Assembly (NCBI GenBank): GCA_025769875.1
Contig: JAGFNK010000019.1
Coordinates: forward strand, 62,001 to 126,000
DNA length: 64,000 nt
From: Russula earlei
Lineage: Eukaryota; Basidiomycota; Agaricomycetes; Russulales; Russulaceae
Direction: 5' to 3'
The notes under the pieces are model-generated. The model made no database searches. It was not told the origin of the DNA and saw nothing but the letters and a program-made list of their open reading frames with translations. This document shows positions 11,080 to 21,194 of the stretch, piece by piece; the stretch's first letter is position 1; each line of letters opens with the position of its first letter. A program made the position numbers and the translations under genes.

Positions 11080-12681
11080 ATGGCTTCTACCTCGAATACT
11101 CTTGCTATCCCCGAACCCTCCATCGAACCAGCTTCCTCATCTAACCCTCTTCAACACTGAACTGTCACTCGACGTAATCAAGACAACCTACCTGAACGTA
11201 TCACTGGTAAAGCCTTTTGGCACCCCACTGAATGCGAAGTAGGATATTACCTCCGCATCGAAAACCTTTACCACCCTATCGAATTTATCAATGGACGTTG
11301 GTATAAACTTGATAGACGAGAAGTCGGACTTCACCTTGAATATGCCACTCACGAAGGCCTTGTTCTCAACAACAAAGAACACGGTTTAGGAACTTGGGAT
11401 CAATCAGACCCCCAGTACCAACTCTTTCAATACCAACCTTCACCCTCTCTTGGAAGACATCGTTTATCTTCGGCAGAAGAATCCGAACGACCTTCCTCTT
11501 GACCTCGAACCAGACAACCTTCACCAAGGTTATCTCCTATACATCTAGCTGTAGAAGCCATGCCAGCACCAGAACCACTTCCTGTACCACAAAGGATCTT
11601 TGGTATCGCTCACGTACCCACTCCTAGACCTCTTACCCCTCCTACTCCACCTTCTCCAGCTATGGCTGCCATAGTCCCAATCCCTTCTAACGGAGCGGTC
11701 AGGGGAAACCCACCATCTATCTTTGATGGAGACTGCTCCCAATCCTCCAAATTCATGAGAGAGTTTGCCATCTTTCACAATATGAATGATGAAAACTCCC
11801 TCTTCAACAACCCTTATAGACGAGTTAACGCTTGTCTATCCTTTATAAGGGGCCCTAATGTGGACCATTGGGTTGACAATCAACTGGAAGCAGTCAATAA
11901 TAGTGTCAACACCCTTGGAGTACTCAGGACCGACGAAGCTCTATGGAACGACTTTAGAAATGCGTTTAATAATGCCTTCACCAACACTAATAAAAGGCAA
12001 AACGCGTTCAATAAACTAGCTGTTCTAAGGCAACAAGGACCTGACCTGGACTCTTATATTGCCACCTTTACCAACCTTGCCAATGATGCAGGATACAACC
12101 TAAACACAAATGGAACTCTAGACTATTTTGCTAGAGGTCTTAGCAGGCCACTCCTTAACAACGTCTTATCAAGGGAAACCCTACCTACCAATTTCATGGA
12201 ATGGACTGAAGCTGCTAGAAAGGAACATAACAAATATGCCATGAGGCAAAGCTATATGGGAGATATACGCAATATCGTGCGTAACCCCCAATGATTCCTT
12301 AACTTCCATCCTACCAACACTACATTCCGCCCTCCTCCTGGACCGCCTCCTAGGGTTAATCCTACCTTTGTACCAAGGAACCCTACTGGTCAATTTAAAG
12401 TTATAGAACCAGATGAATACCAGGAACTGTATTACCCTGAAGAACAGGTCGACACCCATGTTCGTTTAGCTCAAACTGACGAACAGCCAACCAAATATTA
12501 TCAGGAAAATCCTCCTGATGATCAAACAGCCCAACAACCTACTCAACAGGAGACACAAACTTATAATGAAGGACCATCTCCTGAGGAAGTTGTGGCTATA
12601 ATGTCTGGATATTCCGAAGAACAACGTTGCTCATGGGCTACTGCCATGGTCAATAATGGCATGGATTTTCCCCCAGCTTGA
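11080..12681 (+). pseudogene. element C Gag, three TGA interruptions
   Basis: The ATG at 11080 lies 25 nt after the LTR. One frame of 534 codons runs to TGA at 12679-12681 with internal TGAs at 11158, 11500 and 12292. The N-terminal part contains PIEFINGRWYKL, which is shared with element B (PVEFINNHWFKL) and so marks an N-terminal domain of this Gag lineage. The central Gag domain (about 11690-12260) includes FDGDCSQSSKFMREF, ALWNDFRNAFNNAFTN and LDYFARGLSRPLL. I see no classical zinc knuckle in this Gag; the element carries one in its downstream extra ORF instead. All internal stops can be explained by CGA to TGA. Confidence 0.85.
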
Positions 12682-15600
12682 ATTACCCGGCCTTAATTCA
12701 AGCTGTCTTCCCTAGTGATGTATTTGTAGCAAGACTCAATTCAATCAAAGTTCCTGTTCAAATACGCACTAGTGGACAAAGGGCTGATCTCATCACTCTA
12801 CTTGATAGTGGAGCAACCGACAATTTCATCCACAAGAATATCATCACTCGCTATAAACTCCCAGTTACCACTCTACAAAAGCCAAAAGTAATGCGCAATG
12901 TAGATGGTACTCACAACAAAGCTGGAGCTGTCACTGAAGCAGTCGATCTTTACATTCGATTCAAAGGACAAGAACATCGAATGCGCTTCTATATCGCTGA
13001 AATATCAACCGATGACATGCTTCTTGGCTTCCCATTCCTCCGTGCTACCAACCCTGCTATTGATTGGACCAAAGGAACCCTAGAGGATACTGTTGTAGCC
13101 TCCACTTGGGACGCTGATAAATGGATCAAGTGGCTTCCTATACCCCCACGCTTTGATCCTACTCCAATCAGAGTAGCAAAGATTAGCACTTCTACCCAAT
13201 TAGCTGCGCAAGCAGCTGATCAAGACAAGAAGGACTGGAAGGATTTAGTTCCTCCCGACTATCATCGCTTTGAAAGGCTCTTTTCAGAAGAAGCCTCTCA
13301 TCGCTTTCCTACTTCCAAACCTTGGGATCATGCCATAGACCTAATCCCTGATGCTCCATCTACACTCAATTGCAAGATTTACCCCCTTGCACCAGTGGAA
13401 CAACAGGCCCAAGATGAATTCCTAAAGGAACATTTGGAAAAAGGATACATATGTCCTTCAAAGTCACCACATGCCTCTCCTTGCTTCTTTGTAGGCAAGA
13501 AAGATGGTAAACGACGCTACATCCAAGACTATAGACATCTTAATGCAATCACTGTTGAAAACAAAACCCCCCTTCCTCTAATTCTGGAAATCATCACTCG
13601 CTTAGGAAGTAAACAATACTTCACTAAGTTTGATGTATGATGGGGTTACAACAACATACGCATCAAAGACGGTGATCAATGGAAGGCAGCATTCAAAACA
13701 AACAAGGGCTTATTTGAACCTATGGTGATGACCTTTGGTCTCACTAACGCCCCTGCCACCTTCCAATCTATGGTCAATGATATCTTTAGAGAAGAACTCA
13801 ACCATCATGATATGGAGTTCCACATCTACATGGACGACGGCATCATCGCCACACAAGCATCTAAAGGATGGGAGTACCACAAAGACCTTGTTACTCGCAT
13901 CTTTAAGAAGCTTCAAGATAATGACCTCTTCCTTAAACCTGAGAAATGTCAATTCCACAAAGAAGAAATTGACTATCTTGGTGTCATTATTGGCAAAGGA
14001 ATGATCAAGATGGACCCAATCAAAGTCAAGGGAATTCGTGATTGGAAAGCCCCTACCAACCTACATGAGCTACACTCTTTCCTTGGATTTGGGAATTACT
14101 ATTGCAACTTCATTCCAAAATATTTGGATATTGTTCAACCTCTAGTCTGGCTCACAAAGAAGAACAAACCCTGGGTCTGGGATAATTACACAGAGTCTTC
14201 GTTCAATATTCTCAAGAATATCTTCACCCATTACCCTGTTCTTCGTAACCCAGACTTCAACAAACCTTTCATTGTGGATGCTGATGCCTCTTCTTTCGCT
14301 CTGGGAGCCACTATATTGCAGCAATTTGAAGATGGTATCCATCCTCTGGTATATTTTTCAAGATCCCTACTACCAGCAGAAAGGAACTACGATATCCATG
14401 ACAGAGAACTACTTGCTATAGTATCTGTCCTTAAAGAATATCAACACTGGCTACTTGGGGCACGTCATGAAGTAACTATTCGCACAGATCATGCCAATCT
14501 GGCCTACTTCCACAAACCCCAGGACCTTTCACCATGTCAAGCAAGGTGGATGGCCCTTCTCCAGGAATACAACTTCAAGTTGACGACTATCCCTGGAAAG
14601 TCTAACACTGTTGCTGATATTCTATCACGACGACCTGATCACAAAGGAGAAAACATCCATAACAAAGCTATCATGCTCCTACCTGATCATGTCTTCAATG
14701 AGCACCTGCAGATGGCAAACATCCCTGAAGCTCGTGCTCCTACCCTTAACCATACCTTTGGCGATAACCAGGAAGCTTTTGCACGCAAAGCTTATTCACA
14801 CAAGTCAATCCCCTTACGCACTTACCTGCCTGATGACCCCGTTTTACGACGGGAAGTCTTGAAGGAAGTTCATGATTCCCCAGTGGGAGGACACCCTGGC
14901 ATCGCTAACACTTGGGATCTTATAAGAAGGAAATACGAAGGACCTAGACTCCATCTATTTGTGGAAGAATATGTCAAAGGATGCGCTAAGTGTCAAGAAT
15001 CTAAAGCCATCACCACCCTGAAACATGCACCACTCCAACCATTTGATACAAATGTGTCAGCTGGACCCTTCCAATATGTTTCAATGGACCTTATCACGGA
15101 TCTTCCAAAGTCCGGATCATATGATTCCATTCTTACTATCGTCGATCAAGGCTGTTCAAAGGCCGCAAAGTTTATCCCCTGCAATAAAACTATAGATGGC
15201 CTGGGCATTGCCATCAAGTACCTGGCTAATCTATTTCCATGGTTCAGAATTCCCAAGAGAATCATCTCTGACAGGGACCCCCGTTTCAAAGGAAACTTCA
15301 CCAGGGCCATCTGTAAAGCCACAGGGATCAAACAAAATTTGAGCACTGCCTTTCACCCACACACGGATGGACAAACTGAGCGGATGAACCTCTGGATAGA
15401 GACTTATCTGAGGGAATTCGTAAATGGACGGCAAAACAATTGGCACACACTACTTCCTATTGCTGAGTTTGCTCACAATACTTGGCAACATGAAGGCACC
15501 AGGCACACACCACACGAACTTCTTCTTGGTTTCAATCCAACTGCCAAATGGACAACAATGGATATATCTGTTCCAGAGGCTGAAACATGTCTCAAAATCA

Positions 15601-17087
15601 TGGAACAGGTATGATCCAAGGCGCAGGAAGAACTTCTGAAACGTATCAAACCATCAGAAGAACCAAGGAAGCTCGAAGAAGGACAACTTGTGTGGCTGGA
15701 TGGACGTAATCTGGTGGTCAAGGCCCCATCAAAGAAGCTTGCCCCTCGGCGTTATGGACCATTTGAGGTGATACAACAAATTACACCAGTGGCATATCAC
15801 ATCAAATTGCCCCCATCAATGAAAATCCACAATGTGTCAAGACTCACTGTTGAACTATCCAGTTCAAGAGCGAGGGATAAGCTCAAAGACGAGTCGATAA
15901 ACGTCCAAGACCGCGTGGGCAAGGAGTAGAGTCCAGAGTAGTAACAAATACCAGAGAGGTATTATTACTGTGAGAGTAGAGCAGTCTCGCAGGGAAGAGG
16001 CCAGGATAATCACAAGGGGATGGTCCTTAAAGGAGTATCCCAGGGATGGAGAGTGCCGTAAACAAATGGACAGTCTGAGGACTGTCCACTACTTTATTGA
16101 GCGCTTATATACTACAAGAGAACTGCTAAATAGGGAACAAGTCATAACCTTGTTATCAAGCACCATAGAGTGATGAGTAAGGAATTGGAGGACGCTTACT
16201 GAGCATGCTCAGTCATGCTCAGTAAGCTGCTGAGTAAGAAGCTTCTCTTGATGAGTAAGAGCTTCCATTGTCCACGTGTTTGCTGCTTTAGTGCACGTGC
16301 AAGCACCTAATTCATTTCCTGTTAGTTAGTTTAGGGCCGGTCATTCGAGGACTTGTAGTTTGGTTAGGGAATAGTGTTATCTTATAAGGCCCTTATATAG
16401 TTCTATTAGGGTCCTTAGAGTCGACCCTAATACTTCTATTAAGGTCCTTAGTGCTGCCTTATAGTTCGTTCTATAGTTATTAGAGTTGGTCTAATAACGC
16501 ATTGTAGGGCCTTTGATACTAGGTTAGTACCTATTGTAGAGTTCCTAAGGTCGTTCCAAAGGGTCCTTAGGAAGGCCCTAATGCTGTCTTTTGTTGCTAG
16601 AAGGGTTGCCTTTAAGTGGGGCTTGCTGTATGTCGATTGTGCCGAGAATCGCTCGCGCAACAATGCACGCACGATATTGTGGACACCTCTACTCACCCCT
16701 TTTGCTCGTGTGAACAGGGTGACACCATAGAGGCTGGGTTTCCTCCTATAAGGAAGGGTCCTTCAAGGGCCCTCTCCGGGGAATGGTTCATGACACAATG
16801 TGTTTCATGTGGATCTTCTCATGCCATTCACTGAAACAGGGGCATACGGCAAAGCTTTTACCCGACCACCACCTGACATTGTACAAGGAGAAGAAGAATA
16901 TGAAATTGCTGCTATCATCGGAGATAGGAAGTACCGAGGCAGGACACAATACCTTGTTCATTGGGAAGGATACCCGGTTTTGGAGCGCTCATGGGTCAAT
17001 TCTGCTGATCTTCACGCTCCGGCTCTACTCAAAGAATACTTGAACTCAAAGACAAATTCCCCTGCAGGTGGACGAGCTCATGTATAA
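12657..17087 (+). pseudogene. element C Pol: protease, RT, RNase H, integrase, chromodomain
   Basis: The frame opens at 12657 and overlaps the end of gag in the -1 frame. Domains in order: aspartic protease (TLLDSGATDNFIH, about 12795-12840); reverse transcriptase (about 13330-13900, FGLTNAPATFQSM and catalytic YMDD); RNase H (VDADASSFALGATI near 14275, DRELLAI near 14400). Integrase follows with an HHCC-like end (GGHPG...CAKCQ near 14890-15000) and catalytic core (MDLITDLP, ISDRDPRFKG, TDGQTERMN, 15080-15390). The chromodomain (YRGRTQYLVHWEGYP, about 16930-16980) is near the C-terminus. TGA at 13638 stands in FDV*WGYNN, where Arg is invariant; another is at 15612. A solo LTR (15835-16795) splits the region between integrase and chromodomain. 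Confidence 0.92.
15835..16795 (-). repeat. solo LTR of family A inserted in element C pol
   Basis: 961 bp in reverse orientation, starting TGTCAAGACTCACTG and ending TTCATGACA. It is flanked by a perfect 5-bp duplication CAATG (15830-15834 and 16796-16800). Conceptual removal brings the pol segments HNV and FHVDLL together in frame. It is therefore younger than element C and shows that family A was still mobile after C inserted. Confidence 0.95.
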
Positions 17088-17225
17088 AAACCCTCCTCCA
17101 GAACTTGAGATGGCAGAGCATCTTCTACAACTTGCTTGCCATCTCATCCACTCAACCTACCAAACAACTCCTTCACCTTCTCCACCTTCTTCACCTTCAA
17201 ACTCTACCTCTTCTCATATCTGCCA

Positions 17226-18416
17226 ATGTCTCAATCCCCAGTTTATATTCCATCCTCACCCGTCCCAACCTACTCGTCCCCTGCCTACTGTCCCTCGTCC
17301 CCAGTCCCCACTTGTGCCTCCCCCGTTCTCACCTACCCTTCCCCCACTCTTTCTCATGCCAACGATGTCACCATCGCCTCCCCCACTCCCCAACTGGCAA
17401 GAAGGTCTTTACCCTTCAAAAACCCCCCTGCCTACAAGTGTGATGAGGACGATGACGACGCCATCGCCCGAGTCTGTCTCTCCCCTCTTTCACCATCCGT
17501 CTCCCTCTCCTCCACCCTTCTCGGATCGGACTGCAATGCCCTGGGACTTAACCTTTTCCCAACACACACTCCATCCCCATTCTCCCTTGCCGAACAATTC
17601 GAGGCCGCCAAATTCTTTGACACCCCTCACCTTCCACAACCCAGCCCTGACTGGATCCCCTCCTCGGACTACCCCCTTGTTGATTTCGCAGTCCCTGAGT
17701 ACCCTGGAGGAACCATGTACAGGGCAAACTGGTTTCTTGTCGAGTTGGACACTCGAACAGAACCCCTCATCCACGCTACCCTTGGCAAGGGAGCCCCCAT
17801 CTTCTCTCGAGTATTCACACCAATCCCCGCTGCCTGGCCCATCCCAGTCCCCAACGAGGAGCAGTGGGACATGCTCCTCGCTGACCAGCCTTACACGAAC
17901 TTCGTCAATAGGGCCATTGAGGACAACAATGACCCCTCCCTCACAGCAGGAGTCAAATCATACAGGTACAGGACAGCGGAGATCCTCAAAAGGAGACAAA
18001 CCATATGCCTCCTCTTCGCCCAAATACTCGAACATCAAGGGCACCTTAGAGAAGTCAAACAAACCCTTGCTGCCACCAATACTCTCAATCGGGTTACCCT
18101 CAATCTCAGGTGGCAAGACAGATCAGATGAAGAAGAAGATGGTAGTCACCTACAGGAACTTATGCAACTCAATTCGTCTTCCTCCACCGACTCCTTCCGA
18201 CTCTCTAGCTCATCCTTCTCATCCGACTCTCCCAGACTCCCACCAACCTCCTCCTGTCACTCCAGAAAATCCTGCTTTCATTGCGGTGAACTGGGGCACA
18301 TTCAACCAAACTGTCCCAACAGAGGAGATCATCAAACAAAAAGGGTACGATCTGCAAAGTCGGACCAGCCATGGAGGAAAGTAGGTCGGCCTTATCGTCG
18401 TCGTTCTCACTTCTAG
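17226..18416 (+). CDS. extra ORF downstream of pol, zinc-knuckle protein of unknown role
   Basis: A 396-aa open frame begins at ATG 17226 (the frame is open back to 17136, in the same frame as pol but after its stop at 17087). It has a Pro/Ser-rich N-terminus and a middle part with YRANWFLVELDTRTEPL and PNEEQWDMLLADQPYTNFV. A helical stretch (SYRYRTAEILKRRQTICLLF, HLREVKQTLAA) follows, then a Ser-rich acidic linker, a CCHC knuckle CFHCGELGHIQPNCP (about residues 354-368) and a basic tail. The ORF is intact although gag and pol of the same element contain stops. Its frame ends just before the polypurine tract. Element B carries a similarly placed ORF. Function unknown; a Gag-like nucleic-acid chaperone is one possibility. 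Confidence 0.75.
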   Translation: MSQSPVYIPSSPVPTYSSPAYCPSSPVPTCASPVLTYPSPTLSHANDVTIASPTPQLARRSLPFKNPPAYKCDEDDDDAIARVCLSPLSPSVSLSSTLLGSDCNALGLNLFPTHTPSPFSLAEQFEAAKFFDTPHLPQPSPDWIPSSDYPLVDFAVPEYPGGTMYRANWFLVELDTRTEPLIHATLGKGAPIFSRVFTPIPAAWPIPVPNEEQWDMLLADQPYTNFVNRAIEDNNDPSLTAGVKSYRYRTAEILKRRQTICLLFAQILEHQGHLREVKQTLAATNTLNRVTLNLRWQDRSDEEEDGSHLQELMQLNSSSSTDSFRLSSSSFSSDSPRLPPTSSCHSRKSCFHCGELGHIQPNCPNRGDHQTKRVRSAKSDQPWRKVGRPYRRRSHF

Positions 18417-18436
18417 GGGCCTTGATGGGGGGGAGA

Positions 18437-19318
18437 TGTTACACCATTTTCCTTTTACGTTTACCACTTACCTTTTGCTATGGACTGCTTGCTTTCGTAC
18501 GTCCCTTTACTTACTAGTCTCATGATCTCTTATGTCTTGTGATCCCTTCTGTGTTATCATGTGATCCATACACGTCCAGGTAACACTGGATTGCTGTTAC
18601 TTTCCCTTTGTTTGGTTCTCTTTCCATTTATATTCACTTCTTAGTTTTGACTGTGCAATGCTGCGCACCTACTGTGCAGCACAGCTACTTGGTTCTGACT
18701 CATTCATGGCCTCCTTCCTATGACTCATACTTATTATGACTCCTACTATACTAGTAGCACAGTCAAAGCGCAGCTATTGCTGTGCTTCTCCTGTATATAT
18801 AAGCTCAGTACTTTGTGACCAAAGCCCTAAGCTTGGTCTCTTGTAGAATCCAACCTACTCTTGTCCAACATATTCTCCTGCAACCCACTTCACTCTCACA
18901 AACTTAAACCACAACTACCTCTCCATTTCATCAACTCTCAACACACCATCCACCATCTACTCTTTGCCTTTCCCTTCCTTCCCTAAGAGTCTCTCTTCAC
19001 TCCCCTGAGAAGAGCTCTCCTCCTTTAAGACCTACCTTCCTCTACTCTCTTTGCGTTGTTCAAGGTCCCCGACGGACTTGAACGCATATAGCTAGTGGAA
19101 CCAGCCCTAGTCTATCCCATTATAAACTTACCCTAGCTTCTCAATGGACCGAGTCGTACTAGGAAGGGTCTATTGGCCATAACCTGCTTAGCATAAAACA
19201 CTTTGACCGCTGCAGGGATCCTTGCTCACTATACATGGGAACCAGCCCGTTTCTTGAACACCTCTCTATCATCGACTTGTTTTCCGCTTGTGAACTGACA
19301 TGGCTAGTTACCGTGACA
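18437..19318 (+). repeat. 3' LTR of element C with preceding polypurine tract
   Basis: 882 bp, same ends as the 5' LTR. The ten purines immediately upstream (18427-18436, GGGGGGGAGA) form the polypurine tract used to prime plus-strand synthesis. The LTR is followed by the duplicated GTGAG and the last 8 bases of the interrupted family-A LTR. Confidence 0.95.
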
Positions 19319-19325
19319 GTGAGTC

Positions 19326-20506
19326 TTAACAGGTTGTGAGAGCAAGTAAAGTGACTGGGAAACAGGGAGGAGTTGGAGTCAACACAAATATTGTGGGCAG
19401 GTGATGCATTTTGTATGACAGACACATGTTCAGTGCCACTGGCACACAAGGATGTGGGTGAGTTAAGTGAGACATGAATGCATGGGGCAGGGTTGGTGTG
19501 GATGGCAGGGGATGGAAATGAAACATGTGGTTATCATGAGTCTGGATCATGGCCCTGCAGTGGCTTGTAGTCAGAGTTGTCATCATGTCCATGTCCCAGT
19601 CAAAAGGGGTCATGTCTTCAACCTCCTCAGAAAGCAAGTCTTCCAAGGAGGCATCACTGTCAGAACAGATGGAGGGAAGAGGGGAGGACAAAGGGATGTC
19701 TGCAGGAAACAACACTGGCACATGCTGGGTGGTGGAATACAGTCTTGAAGGGGCAAAGTTGGCCTTGGTGAATATAAGGGGGTTGAATGGAAAGATGCTG
19801 GTGGAGGAGAAGGCAGAGGCAAGCAGTTTCTGGGACATTATGCAGGTGCGCACCTTCATGTACTCAACAATGACATTGTACCATGTCATAGGAATGTTTT
19901 CACAGATGTGGCAGTCACAATTGTTGGACCAGTTCCACTGTGTCCAGGAAAAAACTTTCATGTTGAGCAGTTGGAGTTTGTGTGTGCACTTGGAGGGGAA
20001 GGCAATGATGATGACTCTGTGCTCAAATGCAAGTGCCTGGAGTTCATCAGTTTCATGAGAGCTGTGGCCATCAACAAACAGGATGACAGGGTCACTGGAG
20101 ACCTTCTGGGCCAGTGCAAAGGGGAGGAAGGTGTCATGGAACTACAATGACCCAATCTTGTTGTCCATCCACCCATTTGAGGATGTGCCAATTCCTCCAA
20201 TTTCAGCGGACAGCTCATCAGGAATCACTGGGATAGGCCCAGTTGAAGAACAAAGGTGGGGAGCACAGACAGCCCAGAAGGTGAGATGCACTCAACAATT
20301 GTGACAAGTTTGAGAGAGTCAGACCACATGCAATAGAAATTTGACTTCTTGAGGCTGTGCATATGGTAAAATTGTTTGTAGTGTTTGTGGCCCCCACCAA
20401 GTTGGATCCCCTTCTCATCCATGTTCCAGATGTGCTGTGATGGGAGCTCTGGATGGTCATCATAGACCTGTTTACTGTTGTTTTCATGTGACCTTGCACT
20501 TGCCAT
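19326..20506 (-). pseudogene. pogo/Tc1-type DDE transposase fragment
   Basis: On the minus strand about 20440-20390 reads IWNMDEKGIQLGGG, the first catalytic Asp block of pogo-type (DDE_1) transposases. About 20105-19960 reads PVILFVDGHSSHE, then HRVIIIAFPSKCTHKLQLL, the second Asp block and following motif. The ORF from 19961 down to 19326 supplies the C-terminal part (PFNPLIFTKANFAPS) and ends beside the LTR junction. Frame changes near 20225 and 20150 separate the blocks, and the N-terminal DNA-binding domain is not visible. It is a decayed copy. Confidence 0.75.
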
Positions 20507-20636
20507 TTTTGGATGTCATTTCAAGTGTGAAAATAAAACTGCTATATCTCAACAGTTTCTCAACAGATTGCCTTGAAACTTTGACAATAGAACCTTATAT
20601 GTTGTATCTAGGTGCAGCTAAAATATGGGAGCCTAA

Positions 20637-21191
20637 GGCCCCTTTTACTAACCAAGAATTCTTGAATCTTGAACTTGAACTTGGATTTTGGGATTTTCCA
20701 GGAGTGACAGGAATGACAGGTGTGATGTAAGTGACATAATAAACTAATATAAGTCCATTTCAAATATGAGTTATTTTTTGGTGTGATTTGCTGCGTTTAC
20801 ATGTGATATGTAAAATATTTTTTCTAACCCTTCCTTCCACTCCTTCCAAGTGGGGTATTGCAAGCATGTCATTAAGGCAGAATATGTGTCTCCAATGTGT
20901 AGGTGCACATCTTTGTGCAAATTTTGTATGTGCAGCTCTGGTGAAAATGGGGCTGCAAGCACCCAGATGTTGAGCTCGAGTTGGACTGCTCAACTCCAAG
21001 TTTGACACTGACACATCATGCGTAACCCCATATATGCAAATATGCAAATGACAACAGAAAAAAATACATATTAATTTATTATATACATCATATCACTTAC
21101 ATCACTCCTGTCACTCCTGTCACTCCCAGAAAATCCCAAAATCCAAGTTCAAGTTCAAGATTCAAGAATTCTCGGTTGGTAAAAGGGGCCT
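20637..21191. mobile_element. MITE with ~100-bp inverted repeats, TAA target duplication
   Basis: The element starts GGCCCCTTTTACTAACC and ends with the reverse complement GGTTGGTAAAAGGGGCC. The inverted similarity runs about 100 bp into each end with few mismatches. It is flanked by TAA on both sides (20634-20636 and 21192-21194). A 3-bp TWA duplication and GG-starting ends fit PIF/Harbinger-derived MITEs. The 555 bp hold no transposase I can recognise. Confidence 0.75.
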
Positions 21192-21194
21192 AAT

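Larger units (their letters stand above)
10174..19318 (+). mobile_element. Ty3/gypsy chromovirus C, near complete
   Basis: Two 882-bp LTRs (10174-11055 and 18437-19318) enclose gag, pol with a C-terminal chromodomain, and an extra downstream ORF. The element is flanked by a perfect 5-bp target duplication GTGAG (10169-10173 and 19319-19323). A polypurine tract (GGGGGGGAGA, ending 18436) precedes the 3' LTR and a self-priming site follows the 5' LTR. Five TGA stops and a 961-bp solo-LTR insertion in pol make this copy non-autonomous. Confidence 0.95.

Noticed and set aside
17068..18384. 438-codon Pro/Ser-rich ORF overlapping the extra ORF of element C
   Set aside because: Different frame from the zinc-knuckle reading and composed mainly of Pro/Ser/Thr from pyrimidine-rich DNA; it has no motif.
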